Positions 22,732-36,219 of a stretch of DNA of 64,000 nucleotides are shown here, one piece after another. The stretch's first letter is position 1; each line of letters begins with the position of its first letter. Under the pieces are notes generated by a model, which saw only the letters and a list, made by a program, of their open reading frames with translations, did not search any database and was not told the DNA's origin. The stretch spans positions 5,151,001 through 5,215,000 of the forward strand of contig OX365953.1 in the NCBI GenBank assembly GCA_947247005.1. Reading direction: 5' to 3'. This DNA comes from Spisula solida (lineage: Eukaryota; Mollusca; Bivalvia; Venerida; Mactridae). The translations under genes were made by a program, and so were the position numbers.

Positions 22732-22942
22732 TATATATTGTCAACTATAGCGATTATGACTATACTTTATATATGAGCAGATGCTTAGATAACTTTTATC
22801 AAATTTAAATTTTGTAAGTTATTGCCTGTGTAAGTATAACATGCACACGTGATAAATAAAATATTTCCTGTTTCATACATGTTCACGTGTTAGTAACACA
22901 TGTGCACGTGATAGCTACGTGGTAATTACACGTGCACACGTG
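22732..22942. promoter_or_regulatory. Cluster of six CACGTG E-boxes
   Basis: CACGTG occurs at 22732, 22846, 22884, 22905, 22929 and 22937, where chance would give about one per 4 kb. It lies just outside the right end of the composite element. It could be a bHLH-factor binding cluster or a decayed tandem repeat with an ACACGTG core; no adjacent gene is recognised. Confidence 0.3.
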
Positions 22943-22969
22943 GACAATAATATGTTTCCTGTGTTCCCT

Positions 22970-25660
22970 CTATGCTACCGTAATTGTCGTATGACATAAA
23001 ACAAATGTTATACTGAAGAAACACTGACAGAAACTGATGGAAATTATAGAGCATCGGGAGGCACGGGAACGGGGTCCTCGTGGTCCTGGGGAAGCTTCGG
23101 GAAAGTCATAAGACATTTTGTGAAATCTATCTGTTCTGGTTGTATGCGTCACTCCACCAGTCTCGGGGATGTACTGCCCACTGAACGCATAAGGTTCCCA
23201 GGTGTGTGAGGGAAGCTCCCCCTCCCCCCGATGTTTCGGGTAAGCTTCGGGAAGTATTGATACATTTAGTTTCATCGCGCGTGCTTCAGGAATATACGCC
23301 CGTGGTTATTAATATCGACTTGCTTATCACTCGTCCGTTTACTTTAGTGCAGAGAGTAAAATAGACCAGAGAACACCGTGCGCGGCGCTGTATATACATC
23401 GCGGTTAGAAATTTACTGTAAATTAGAGAAAATGGAAGTATACGCAGTTTCGAGAGAGCTCAGTCGTACCGATTGAAGACCGTTTTAACCATATTTATGT
23501 ATTGATAAAGGGGGCACACACCAAGGGCGAACTTGTATGGAATAAGAAACAACGTAAAAAGGTTTTGAATTGATAACGGGCATTTATTTTGTAAAATGCC
23601 ATAAAACAAAACCAAATAAAAATGTGAGAAAGTATTTTTGAAACATAGTTGTTCTTTAATTACATAACTGGTAAAATTTTATATATATAAACTGACGTCA
23701 AAAAGGAACGCTACACCTACCTATATGTTCGGATATTTCATACGTTAGGATAGTAACAATATAATTTCTTCTCAAAGACTAAAATTTTGAGGTGTGCAAA
23801 CATGTCTACAAATTCCCTTTTTTTTATTATCGCCACTTAGATGTTCAAAATTGCGATCCAAAAACGTTACCCTACCCAAGATGTATCGTGTATTCCCTCC
23901 ATGTCCTGCAACAACTGCTGACAATCTTCGCCTAGTTGATCCACACAAGCTAAACAGCACTCGTACATTGAGATAACGTATTCACAATTTGTGTAATGCC
24001 TGAACATTTCGTAGCCGACGTTAAAACTGACGTAAACGGCGAACAAGGACGTCTCACAATTGTTCCATAGGAATGTATGCTGGTTATTGTAAAATATCAC
24101 AATCCGACCACAATTACTTTTCACATGAGAAGAAGTCAATAGTGCCGTTGTCAAGCGGACACGCATGTGACGTTAACGGATATAAACGTCTTGTCGTACA
24201 GTGGTCACACGCGGCGCATCTGAGCGAGACATATCTGATAAGCTCCTAGTGATATTTACGCGTTGAAATAATCTGGCGATAGTGGATGTTGAAGCAAAAA
24301 AAAGTCAAACGACGTGAATTTGCGAAATTCCACTTTCGTGCATTCCAAAAACCCATGCTCGATTTTCCCTTTTAGTCGTTACATTTGAATTGCTTTCATT
24401 TTCCAAATTTCATTGTGAATTTCACCTTATAAATTAACTTCAGTATGTAACTGCACTTTGTCGACTGGAAATACCTCCTAGTAAAGGAGCAGGAGGCGCA
24501 CGTGCGAATCATGCGTCGTACCATACCTGGGCACATCGGGACTATATCGGGATTTTCTCTTCACTTCGGTAGGCGCGTTCTTAGCTTGATCGATGATGTG
24601 TCGATAATCACGGGGATATTTTGGAAAATAAAAAATATTACGTCAGTCCAGTGGCGTTATTAAAGCAGCGTAAAACGACGCATTTATTTATAATTATCAC
24701 GACGTCGCTCAAAAAACGACGTAAAATATAGCGTTAATTTTCATTTTAAGTCGATTTTTGGTCAACATTTTGCGGTGAGACCCCTTGATATTTTTACGTC
24801 GATAGAAAGAGAAATAATTCAGCATTGTTTTGATATAATAAAATTATAGGGTCACCGTGCAAAATGTTGCATGACATTGATATAACGTTAGTGTATTGAC
24901 GTTATAAAAACAACGAAAAACGGCACTCAGTCGCATTAAAAATGCACCGCGTTATCGCGGCGTGCTGTATTGACAGTTTAATTTATATTCACGTTAAAGG
25001 CCGTGAGCTGGGCTTTCCATTGATTACCATTATAAAGCGATCGATAAGTGTATACACCCGACGCTTGACAAAACCTACAAAACGCGCTAACGTCGCCATA
25101 CCCGTACAGGACGTTAAATAATTATAAAATTCTTCAATATATATTTTTAAAAAATATATCTTTGGAAACTACATATTTTGTACTTTTAGCCATCAAAATT
25201 TCCTATAAATCGGTGCGAAGTCGACAATTTTTATATGACGTCGCGCAAAGGTAGCGACTCACCTTAACTTACAAGACGTGATTTAAAGTTCAAAATCTCA
25301 TGGCAAGTTTAACGCGACACTGCGTTATTTTTACATACATGCAGTTATGTTTAGATTCTTGTTTTCACGCCGTTTCTCAGCATTTTGTAAGTTATATACG
25401 GCGGCAGATTCATCTGAGTTGTTTTGTTTTACTTTATCCCAGCCAGTAATGACTTACCCTTCCAGAAGGAACCGGCAACTTCTACTCATGTGGTGGACAG
25501 GACAATTGTTTAGTTTAATTCATGAAATGGTATGCATATGGCCAACCGCGACCGAGACACATGTGTAAAATGTCCGACTTTTACATATTTTCAATAAAAG
25601 GATGAAATACATTGTTACGGATATTAACTGCCTTACAGTAATGTTCTTTTGATTTTATGT
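22970..25660. other. No recognised gene; local GC-richer patch and ACGT-rich stretch
   Basis: A minus-strand frame (22970-23275, 101 codons) covers a GC-richer patch with a loosely repeated 'LPEAYPKHRG'/'FPEASPGPRG' motif; I cannot assign it. Another minus-strand frame (23867-24166) contains several Cys but no recognised domain. From about 24600 to 25300 the sequence is notably rich in GACGT/ACGTC. No repeat with clear ends was found. Confidence 0.3.
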
Positions 25661-25666
25661 TGAGAA

Positions 25667-25740
25667 ACCCCTCTTAATTTACTCAAACTTCACAGTTCAT
25701 TTTCAAATTCAAACCTCGACCGCACAACTCTATTACGGTG
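25667..25740 (-). repeat. Paralogue of the 9.8 kb flank; empty target site
   Basis: Read on the minus strand it gives 'gagttgtgcggtcgaggttt' and continues 'aaaatgaactgtgaagtttg'. This matches the two sides of the 721 bp element (9055-9069 joined to 9791-9858), with only one GTGCGGTC. Confidence 0.8.
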
Positions 25741-25937
25741 TTCCTGGAAGGTCAACAAATAGAAAGTTCGAGAATATGTTCAATCGTTTATGTGCTGACT
25801 ATCATTTATTGTTGTACCTATGTTAATTCTATTAATTCTATATTCTAATTTTGTGATTCTCGACATTGTAAAACAATGATATGAACACCATTATGTATAG
25901 TTTAGTCACATTTATGCAATGATTTCATGTTATTACA

Positions 25938-26304
25938 ATGTTATATGTATTCATAGTTCTCGGTGGCAATAACATCGTCAGGGATTGTAGTCCAATACAG
26001 ATCTTCGATGACCTCGTCCAAGTTGTGGAGGAGCTGAAGATGTGTGGTGTTGATAGTGTGTTTGTGTCGTCTATAGTAGAACGTGGACAGTTTCCAGAGT
26101 GGACTGGAATGACAACTAGAAATTTTACTCTGGTTGGTCGGTCAGTAAATGAAAAGTTAAAGAAATACTTGGAAGGAAGACTATGTTGATCTAGGCAGAC
26201 GCCTAAAGTTCTCAACCCATTATGATGCTGATTTGGTGCATCCTAATGACAAAGACCTGATAAGATTAAGATGTGAAATAGTGCGGTGTTTTAAACGCCA
26301 ATAG
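25938..26304 (+). pseudogene. SGNH-hydrolase-like ORF, copy D, frameshifted
   Basis: Reads FIVLGGNNIVRDCSPIQIFD, then VDSVFVSSIVERGQFPEW and GRSVNEKLKKYLEG. A one-base frameshift near 26180 follows, after which the other frame gives DYVDLGRRLKFSTHYDADLV and HPNDKDLIRLRCEIV to a TAG at 26302-26304. G-G-N-N-I (block III) and D-A-D-L-V-H (block V) mark the SGNH fold. It is a distant relative of copies A-C and lacks the nucleophile block upstream. A (TTG)n microsatellite lies just downstream (26399-26423). Confidence 0.5.
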
Positions 26305-26599
26305 ATGTTATTGGTGTAGTGTATTGATGTTCTCATCTGTCATAATATCTCATAAAATTGCTGACATATGTTCATGAAAATAAAATATTATAACGAATTG
26401 CTGTTGTTGTTGTTGTTGTTGTATCATTATATAATAATTATAATCGGGTAATAATCGACACTGGGGTAAGTTAATTTATACCAGGAATTCAAAATAATGT
26501 ATATTTCTGCGTTTTACATTTTGTGGAAGCTGATTACGTGATTTTCGTTTGGATGGTACCCGGTACCCATTAATATGAAATATTTAAATACAAGCAATG

Positions 26600-26685
26600 T
26601 TTTAGACATGGTGCGTCCGAATGACAAAGGACTCATAGGGTTAAGATGAGAGATAGTGCGTTGTTTTAAATGCCATTAAATGTTG
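26600..26685 (+). pseudogene. SGNH-like 3' end fragment, copy E
   Basis: 'atggtgcgtccgaatgacaa' and 'gagatagtgcgttgttttaa' repeat the 3' end of copy D (DLVHPNDK...EIVRCFK) about 370 bp downstream, with stops. It is a tiny relic of a tandem copy. Confidence 0.4.
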
Positions 26686-27002
26686 ATAATGATAAAATTT
26701 CTCTTCTGTCATTCTTTCATTATTATAATTCTTGAAATTAAAATATTATGACAAATTGCTGTTCTTGTAGTATAGTCGCTCCCGCACTCGAAGAGTGTTA
26801 CAAATGATTTCAAACCAGTCATGTACCTATCAATATTTTGGCGACGGACAGCCCCGGGGAGTTAAAACAATTCTTTTTTAGGTCTAATAGATCCAGTTAA
26901 TTTTTTCTAAATCCCCACAGTGGGAGATGATTGGTGTTTTAAATGGGCCGGGCGTTCGCTATCTTTAAAGACCTGCTTTCTTCCTTCTTTACTTTTGGAC
27001 CA

Positions 27003-27241
27003 GGCCACAATCTCCCGAAGCATCTCAAGTAGAAATCAACTTTTGCTCGAATCAAAGTCGTAATATTGTATAGATCTGATTTTGGAGCTTTTTAAGTTTT
27101 ACTGTAATAAACTCAGAAAGATGTTTCTGTGTTGCAATGCCAATTTTGAGCCCAGTGTCTCATGGAACTTACCTCAAAGACACATGCCAATAATTAAGAT
27201 GAGATTTAACTCAAGTTGAGATACTTCGGGAGATAAGGGCC
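27003..27241. mobile_element. MITE with GGCC..ATCTCCCGAA.CATCTCA termini (copy 1 of 3)
   Basis: Left 'aatctcccgaagcatctca' and right 'tgagatacttcgggagat' are inverted termini. The interior carries 'tttactgtaataaactcaga' and 'gttgcaatgccaattttgag'. Related copies lie at 46698-46947 and 48674-48924. A target duplication is not clear. Confidence 0.65.
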
Positions 27242-29470
27242 AGAACCTTATAGCAAATTTGAAGCCAAGTGCTATGAATAGTTTGCATCTATGAAAAATC
27301 GCTGTATTACAACTGTGCAAGTGCAATGATAAACTGAAAGTGATGAGGGAACACAAGTACAAACTTCTTAAAATAGTTTTAACACAGTTTTACCCTCGTC
27401 CCAATACGATGTTGGAAAATACTATGTATTGTAAGTGTTAATATAAAATAATACGGAACCGGAAGTCACGTCATATAATATAAAAATGGGAAAACATATC
27501 AAAATTGGCCAAAGAAACTATCAAAAAACAAGTTTATATGGATAAGGCCATAGATATTTGGCTTCTACACTTAATGAAAAAAGAAGCATCCGCATGATGT
27601 GAGCAGATCACTATCAGTGTATAACCATATCGGTCTCCTCTCTGTGCAAAATACGATATCTGTGCTTGCACGGGTCTCTCCCTGTGATAAACAATGAAAT
27701 CGAAGGACGGCGATCGGATGGAGAGGTATACTAGAAATTGTTACCATTGGACAGGAGTGCCGCCATTATAGCACATTTCATTTTAAATGGGGAAGGAGAG
27801 GGAAAAGCAGGTAGAGGTAACATCATTATTCAATTTCTCTAGCATTGTGGACTATAATTATATTAAAAACGACAAAGGCCCATCATTCAGGTAAAAAAAT
27901 ACACGGCAAAAATTCCATCCTTCACGGTCATCTATACATTCAGATTGATAATCTGTGAAAGTTTGAAGGGATTCCACCCAACAGTTTGTGAAGAATTCAA
28001 CACACACGTTTTGTGTTACGGACGTACGGACAACACCAATGATATATGCCCCCCCACTTATAAGTAAGTGTAGGGGCACAAATACCTTTTATTCCCAAAA
28101 TAGCCCACGACACCCCCATTGGTTGACCATTGGCTTCCTATTGTTCCATTTGTTTTATCAGTTGCCACAAGTTCAGACTTTGCTGGAATGTTCACCGGGG
28201 GTTCTTGTTCGAATGAATATCGAGCCATATTAATGAAGCTTAAATGCGCCTTTTTTTCAATATAGCAAATTTCTTGTAAAGCCGTTGACCCCATCTTGTC
28301 CCTAATTTTTTTTTATATGGAAATAAATAACGAGATATTTGTAAAACAAGTTTGCCCCCATGACAGCCCAATAGTCAGAAATGGTTAAGGTCACAGTAAC
28401 TTTGACATACTGACGTCAAAATCACTAGGGATCATCTACTGTTGATGACCATACTCCGTGTAACGTTTGAAGATCCTAGGACAAAGCGTTCTGGAGTTAT
28501 TGAACGAAAACAATTTGGGCTAACGACCGACATGTGCGAAGCAATATACCACCTCAAAGATAGGGACATAATAAATACCAACAATAGGAACATACCTCTC
28601 CCAAAAAGACGGTCATACCAGCCACCAGAGAATACGTACACAAAAATACATCAGACAGACAACCAGTACATTGGAAAAGTACTGTTACTGTAGTACACTT
28701 CTTACACACATTTTCGGGAGATGTACGACACAATCTTTGTATAAACGACACAGCACAGAAATGGCTTGGTGTAACAGCGAAACGGAACTGTTCATAGAAT
28801 TAAACCAATCACAACGAGAATTATTGGACATAACCGATTCAAATTATTCCAAAAAAGACTGCAGATTGGGGAATTTGTTGAAGTTCAGGTCGGGTCGGGT
28901 CCGTCCGTCGCCATGTCTTTGTAACTTATTCGTAGAATTTTATGAACTTTTAATCATGAACAACCATACTGTGATGACGCATGTCATATTTTTATTACTC
29001 ACTTTTCAGTACAACCTCTCCATTGCTAACAAGTGTTTGGAGAGAAATAACGTGTGATTAATAAGTCATGATTTACTGTGTTGTTAGGCATGATGTACAT
29101 TTGGTGAAGTGTACACCTTCGACTTATACGCCAAGATTTATCGTCTAGACGCACCGTAACAAAACTTGAACAACGTGTGCACTTGTGTCGGTTAGTAAGT
29201 TAACATGAACAACATCTGCAGGGGTTATCAACCTGGGCCAAACAAGGAAATGGCTGTGTAATAAATGTTTTCGTCCATGTGGCCATTATACACGATTTTC
29301 TCGGACAACTCGCTCTTTTGTAGACCAATGTAGAGGCATGTAAACCACGTGTTTCTTGGAGTTACGGCTTGCGTTTCAATATATCGATTTTCTCGAGCAA
29401 ATCGTGAACTGTCTGTATATTTTGTTAACCCTGCTAAACAAAATGTTGTATAAAGGCTTACCAGTGGTCA
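27242..29470. other. No recognised gene; one weak DNA-binding-like ORF
   Basis: The longest frame (28671-29057, plus) contains MAWCNSETELFIELNQSQRE and LLDITDSNYSKKD. This resembles the start of a Myb/SANT-like domain of transposon-associated proteins, but the rest does not follow. A frame at 28442-28693 is unassigned. Otherwise unstructured AT-rich DNA. Confidence 0.25.
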
Positions 29471-29479
29471 ATATGCATT

Positions 29480-30460
29480 TTCAGTGAAATCCAACCATTG
29501 GTTACAGAAGAAAAGCGCAGACAAAACTTATAAGTTTAAAAACCAAAGGACCATAGCTCCTTTATGCGAAAGACGGCTGTAAAACCCCGCCGCAATAATA
29601 AATATAGTGAAATGTGACCTTGACTGTATACCAGCCAGCTTGGTTGAACTTGACCCCACAAGGTAAAAACATGGAGTTCTGCTGATCACATTCATTACTA
29701 AGACATTTGTTATAAGTTCCATGCAATTCGTCCCAGGCGTTAAAAGGCGGACACGAAATGCAAGATTCATACCTGTGGCATTGAACTGTATCCTTGACCT
29801 TGAGCCGGCACCATTGGAATGAGGGTTCTGTACAAATTATTAGTACACATTTGTAATGAGTTTCATGCAATTCGACCCAGGGGTTAAAAGTTATGGAGCG
29901 GACACGAAAGGCCAGGTTCAAACCTTTGACCTTAAACTGTGACCTTAACCAGACATGGTGACCTTAACCAGACATGGTTGGTACGTAGATTATTAGCTAC
30001 ACATTTGCTATGAGTTTCATGCAATTCGGCCTAGGCGTTAAAAGTTATGGAGCAGACACGAAATGCCAGATTCAAACCTTTAATTTGAACTGTGACCTTG
30101 TGACAGCACAATTGGAATGTGGGTCCTGCGCGTCGTCTTTGTTAGTTACACATTTGCTGAGTTTAATGCAATTCGAGACAGGGGTTAAATCGTTATGGAG
30201 CGGACACAATTTTGTTACGGACGGACACACGTACGGACGAATACCATTCCTATAATCCCCTCCCAATTCGTGGAGGGGGATTAACTAGACTTGGCACTGA
30301 TCAGTCATATAAAGTTTAGTTGAAATCCGACCAATGGTTACAAAGAAATAGCCAGGACAAAATTTGCACGGACCAACCAACAGATCAATCGACCTAAATC
30401 ATGCCCCCATATAGCCCAAATATATTTGAGGGTATAACAAACTGAAAAGGGTATTAATGG
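29480..30460. repeat. Degenerate tandem repeat of about 100-150 bp units
   Basis: Repeats of 'gttccatgcaattcg.ccc', 'aggggttaaaagttatggag' and 'cggacacgaaa' (29700-30200) lead into 'cccctcccaattcgtgg'. A unit resembling those at 32380-32990 follows ('actagacttggcactgatca', 'cggaccaaccaac'). All open frames in the block derive from the repeat. Confidence 0.7.
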
Positions 30461-30745
30461 GAGCAATATTATGGAAACAATTATAAGTGAATATCAAGGT
30501 TATGCATGTTTTTGAACATTAAACTAAGGACTAATCCCATTAGAGGTACACTAGATAAACACATTAATTTTTTACAGTAGTGTTTGGATTTCCCAAGTTA
30601 AATAAATATATATCATAGTATTAATTTTAAAGTTTTCCATGGGCTCAGAATGACCAAAACGTAGATGCAAAAAATTGTGCAAACAACCTGCATCATTGCA
30701 ATGGAAAGATTTATTTACATGTGTACCCATAAAACTAACCAGTGT

Positions 30746-32127
30746 CAGGCACGTAGCTACCTATACGCGAGTACGCAGCTGAATCCACATGATTCTGACA
30801 AAAATATTTTTTCAGGAAAATAATTAACTTTAAACGCTTTCCTTCTTTGTCGTGTCTGTATTCCAAATTTCTATAAAATTCACATTGTGATATTTACGCA
30901 AGACTGTGTGTGCTTCTTTTGCTATTTTTATAAGCTGTACTGGTGTCTGACACTACCAACCTACCATACTGTAGTTGTTGCAGTAGTCTTTGGCGTAACC
31001 CAACTCGCCCCAGTACAACCGCGTACAGGATTTCGTTTGGTTTAATCAAGAGGGAATCTCTAGTTATGAAGTTTATTGAGAGTCATTACGACGTGTGACC
31101 AGGCAAAGGTGCCAGCAACTAGTTTCACAAGCAATCGGTTAAAGTTAACTGCAAAGTCCATATCTTGAATCAATGGATGATGCGTGTACGCCTGCGGAGA
31201 AGTACACGTTAAAAATTGCTCAACTCAGTGCAGCAAATCGGTAATCTGCAAAACGTCTTTCAAGAAAATACAGGAACCTACGCTGTTGCTAGAGAAGAAA
31301 TGATGAACCGATCCCGCATGCATAGTCTATGTGATGGACCAGTCGTGCGGACTCAGTCTACCATTTTAAAGCGGCTACCCCACTATACATAGCCTACAAT
31401 TGAAGTGCTACATGTATTTAGAGCGAGAAGGCGATTCCACATACAGGTGTAACATTCTGAGGTACACCTTTATTGTCTCTTTACATAGTTGCTGTTGGGT
31501 TCGTGACCACTGAATAAACTGTCACAGAAGCAAAACATCGACTTAGTTGAAGCAGTTACGGAGCGCTAGGTTCCCCGCATGTTAGGGTAGAAGGCGCCGC
31601 AGTGAGAAATACGACAAAGCTCTGGCCATGGCCGAATTCCAGTATATGGAGCCTTCAAAGCAAAATCAGCTAAATTTGCTAATCACAATACGGGTCTCCA
31701 GAGCCTAAGCTGAGAGGAAGTTTTAGTATTACAATGTATAAGAAGTGTAAAATATATGCGATCTATCATAACCACTGGATGTCGGTCTGGACTGCCGTTT
31801 TCCCTTGCTAGTAGCTACAGACATATGGACATTGGTTGACAATGTTATCATTCAGAAAGAACTTTGCTGCCCAAAAGGACGGGCAACTAGACTTTTATGA
31901 GCATATCCGAAGCTTATGTGAACATAACCATTCAAAATGGGAATCGTAGATGGACATTTGTTAGATTTAGCTTTCTTTTGAACAGAGAAGTACTCGGCCA
32001 ATTTTAGAGTTTATCAACAAATTAATGATTCTAAAAATTATGTTGTTAGAACTTAATAAAGCACCTCGGGAACGCTCCAAATGCACCAGATTACACCATT
32101 GTTTTCAAAATTTTCCGGGGGAGCATG
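30746..32127 (+). mobile_element. hAT-like element, copy 2, right end lost
   Basis: Begins CAGGCACGTAGCTACCTATA and carries the sequence of 14271-15784 in reverse order, including 'aagctctggccatggccgaa' and 'actgagttgagcaattttt'-type stretches. It ends within 'ttttccgggggagcatg', short of the expected terminus. The relic frame near 31600 matches the ALAMAE..YM segment of copy 1. Confidence 0.6.
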
Positions 32128-32269
32128 TTTATAATATACTCAAAACAAAAAAAGAAAGTATCCATCATAGTGCATGCATGCATTTCAATTGCAATGCTAC
32201 TTAACAAACTGATCGAGAACAAATATTGTGACGGTGTATTAAACTGCAAATACGCAACATGAATTTAAA

Positions 32270-32995
32270 GGATAACAACCCCTCATTGCTGAACTGAATT
32301 GGAAACAAGAAATATCACTCACTAAAATACCTCCAGAAATGCTTGACTCAGTCACTTCAATGTGCTCTGACAAAAAAACTAGAATTAGTACTGATCATTC
32401 ATGCAAAGTTCATTGAAATCCAACCAATGGTAACAAAGGAAAAGTGTAGACAAAATTATAAGTATAAAAAAACAAGGGTCGTAACTCCCTTAAAATTAAT
32501 CCTACCAATGTGTGCCGAGAATATGCTCAGCTAGACTTGGTACTGATCATTCATGCAAAGTTTAATTGAAATCCGACTATTGGTAACAGAGGAATATCGC
32601 GGACAAAATTTATAAGTGCAGAACAATAAAGGGATACAACTCCCTTCAAATTGATCCACTGGCGTGTGCTGACGTTATACACAACTAGACTTGGTACTGA
32701 TCAGCCATGCAAAGTTTCTATACAATCCGACCATTAGTAACAGAGAAATAGCGCAGACACAATTAATAAGTGAAAAATTATAAAGGGCCACAACTCCCTT
32801 AAAATTGATCGACTGGCTGTGCCAATGATATGCACAACTAGACTTGGTACTGACAAGTCATGCAAATTTTCGATGAAATCCGACAAATAGTTACAGAGAA
32901 ATAGCGCGGACAAAATTTGCACGGACCAACCAACCATCCTCAAGCATGACTCCAATATAGCCCCTATATACTATGTATCTTGGGGTATAATAACT
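32270..32995. repeat. Tandem repeat, about 150 bp units
   Basis: Units repeat 'actagacttggtactgatca', 'tcatgcaaagtt', 'gaaatccgac' and 'cacaactcccttaaaattga', with the array ending in 'cggaccaaccaaccatc' and 'tagcccctatatac'. Same family as the end of 29480-30460. Confidence 0.75.
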
Positions 32996-34770
32996 AATTT
33001 TGTTCAAACAACATTACTGTTATGCATATTCAATCTATCTGATTATAAGCTGGAGAATTGTTTGGATGTCATAAACATCAGTCATACAAATTTGCAAGGA
33101 AAATCAATTTTGACAAAGAAAAATAAATTAATGTCCAACACTTATTTATGCAGCTTGAGTCAAACTTTGGTATGTTCTGAATTACCTCCCTTTGTTTTGA
33201 TATAAAAGCTTTATATTTATGATAAAAACCGTTTGCACAAAGTTTGATTCCTCTAAGTAGACCTGAATTAGTTCATACAAAATTCTCCCAAATTCAGACT
33301 TCAAAGTATTTTCAAGGCATTTTTCAGAACATTTACTGAGGTAAAATTGTATGATTATGTCTGTCGGATAAACATGAAAATTATTGTCATTGTGACAACT
33401 GCTTTAAAGCACTACTCTTCATACTGAGAGTTCCTTCCAGTTATACAAATGCTTGTAATCCCACATCGTGGCACATGGGTAACTTTAAAACTTGTGCTAA
33501 GCACTCGTTTTCGCCAGTCCTTAAAAGTTGCTTTTACCTTTCAACATTTTACAGTCAATTGTGTTAAATTGCACTTTTTTCATTTTCCCCATCTTCTCCA
33601 TTCAACTAACACTCACTGGGACGCCTACCAGGGCGCTGCCATTTTATTCACATTTAAACCTATACCTATATATACATCTAATTGGCAGGAAAAGGTGGTT
33701 CTGTTTCCTTTTTTACGCCAATAATATATCATTTTGGCAACATCTATACACTTGTATACATATTCGAGGCTGTTTGCCTTAATTCAAGGTTTTCAGTTAA
33801 ATTCAAGGACTTTTCAAGGCCTTTGCAACCCTTGAATCAGTTCTTTTCATGAGGTATTTATCCCCTCCAGTCCTTCCCTGCTCAGATTTGGTGTTTAATC
33901 AATTTAGAATAGGCACATCTGTCATCACACATCTGTAAAATTAAAACAAGAACATGTAAGAAGATGTCATCAATATCACGAACCAAAATGTACTTCGGAA
34001 TTCAATTTCAAGGACGCTAAAATTACCAGGATCAATATAAAGTTACAAATGATTTTCATATTAAGAGTTATTGCCCTTGACTTATGAAAGTAAGCAAGTG
34101 TTGAGAAAGTTTCAATGCTATAACATGTACACAATGAGAGAAAAGGTCATAATATTGATAAAACGTTAACTAAGAAAAGTTAAAAATGGGCATAACTCTA
34201 AACAAAATGAAGTTACTGATATTACACTTGACTTATGATGGTGAACAAGTGATGCAAGTTCCAATGCTATATCAAAGATAGTATATGTATATAAGATATG
34301 AACTGAATGCAACTGGCACACAAACTGTATACTGACTTATTGGTTATTTGATAGAACAAATATTGTTTTTTGACTTAATTTATAACTACTAATGTAAATT
34401 CACAGAAACCAGTGATGTTTGTAAAACAGGTATCATCATGTTATAAATACTGAAAACTCATAAGAGTTATTATAAATGTACTGATAATGATCAAACTATT
34501 TACCAATAAGCCTGATGATCATAGAATACACTGTAATTTTGTCTACTGACCAATATTATTTTATTTTTATATATGTTCAAATAGTGGATAAAATATGTAT
34601 ATAATTACCAAGTGTGTCCCCCATTGCATCAACATTACTGGTGGACTCTTGTTCAACATTACTTGGTACAATTACTGAGGCTCTGGAAAATAACAATTTT
34701 TAGAATTAATTACAATAATTGAAGTAAAATTAGTCTATGGTCTTGAAGTATATTGACGTCAACCTCCTAA
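32996..34770. other. No gene seen
   Basis: AT-rich sequence. The frames at 33449-33782 overlap each other and look like chance. A short 'ttcaaggac/ttcaaggcc' repeat is present at about 33780-33835. No TIR pair, LTR or tandem array stands out. Confidence 0.4.
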
Positions 34771-34771
34771 G

Positions 34772-35068
34772 GCACCAGTCAATTGAAACCATGGCCACCA
34801 AACCCAGGGAATAGCGGGTATTTTTACTTTTGCTTTTTCAAAACCCGTGTAAAATCTTGTTCCCACCCCCAGAGCCATACAGATGGTAAAACCCCGCAAA
34901 ATTGCCTCGACCTATACCTCATGGGTATAGCCATGGCTATATTACACTGCTATTTTGGGGCGAAACAATAGCCGGGTGAGTGTGGCGACACCAGAAAGGG
35001 AAAAAACACGGGACTGTTCCACCATCCCTTCCCCGGGGTTGGGTGGCTGTGGTTTGAATTGACTGGTG
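34772..35068. mobile_element. MITE, TIR GCACCAGTCAATTGAAACC (copy 2)
   Basis: Ends 'gcaccagtcaattgaaacc' and 'ggtttgaattgactggtg'; the interior shares 'gccatacagatggtaaaac' and 'gggtatagccatggctata' with the copy at 12736-13000. The target duplication is not clear here. Confidence 0.7.
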
Positions 35069-35551
35069 AATAAAATATGAAAATTGTAATGAAATGATCA
35101 TCGTCATAAAACTGGGACTTTCTATCGTACAATGATTATTTGAGGTACACAAAGCATCTTAGGAGTATCATATGATACCTCTGAGCTCACTATCACATTA
35201 GCAGCAATTGAGACTGATCAACAAAATAATTCTTGATGTACATCTCCGTACATTCTGCGATAGCCTCGCCAGCATCACACAATACAGAAATCTTGACAGA
35301 GGCTCTTCTGTTAAAAAATTGTGTAGATGGCTGTCCCTTTAGCTTGATGATAATGTTTAGAGGTGTGTGAGCCCAACATCCAGCTCAATTTTCACTCTGT
35401 TTCACATATTTGTTTATATGTGTCAGACTCAGAGACTTTACTTCATGGACTTTCTATATAATGAATATTAAACTAGCAACCAGCAGGTCCAAGAGGAACA
35501 GATATACACATACAATCACAGACACTTGGGGGTCTGGACCACGAACCCCTA

Positions 35552-35956
35552 CAGGGCTCAAATTTAACTTTTTTGGTCACTTGCAAATTTTAGCCAGTAG
35601 CTTTTTTTCTTACTTGCTAAATCAGAAAATCTACTTGCAAATTTAGCGATTCAATTAAAAACGTTACAATATCCGTCTGTACTATACCTAGGTAACATAG
35701 TTAGAGCTATAATCATATTTTTGTGAACCTGTTATACATCTATCAGACTACAGGATTTCAGCAAGTTGTAAATATGTTGGAGTCATTCAATGTGACCTCT
35801 TCTAGCAGAAGTTTGTTGGCATCTTAATGCGCCCGAGACCCTGGAAATTATTTGTAGTTGTACTTGCAAAAAATAGCAAGTAATGATTATATCCACTTGC
35901 ATTTTGGGAAATCTACTTGCATTTAGCAAGTTAGCAAGTGCTAAATTCGCGCCCTG
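35552..35956. mobile_element. 405 bp MITE, TIR CAGGGCTCAAATTTA
   Basis: The left end CAGGGCTCAAATTTA and the right end TAAATTCGCGCCCTG are inverted repeats with two mismatches, of a hAT-like type. Internal 'acttgcaaattta' and 'agcaagt' motifs repeat. Flanks agree only weakly. Confidence 0.55.
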
Positions 35957-35965
35957 CGGCCTACT

Positions 35966-36219
35966 GCTACGCACCTGGAAATATTTTTTTTATTTATTAT
36001 ATATCCAGACACATTCACTAATCACACAAACATTTGTTGGATGTACTTGATATTAATAAAAAAAATCTACGCAATTCCTCTACACAGCTTAAATATTTAA
36101 GAGGCATTTACGAATATTTTTTATTTTTCCCAGATACTTCGATAATGTACGTTTGTGTGATTAGTGTATGGGTCTGTGTATACAATGTTGATAATAAAAA
36201 ATATATACAGGTGCGTAGC
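35966..36219. repeat. Inverted repeat, about 65 bp arms
   Basis: Outer ends 'gctacgcacctg' and 'caggtgcgtagc' mirror each other. Inner segments 'actaatcacacaaac' (about 36018-36032) and 'gtttgtgtgattagt' (about 36150-36164) do so too. The outer word resembles hAT-like termini (compare CAGGCGCGTAGC), so this is probably a small MITE. Confidence 0.65.

Noticed and set aside
33449..33782. Two overlapping 84-91 codon ORFs
   Set aside because: Overlapping frames of similar length with no recognised domain in AT-rich sequence; consistent with chance.
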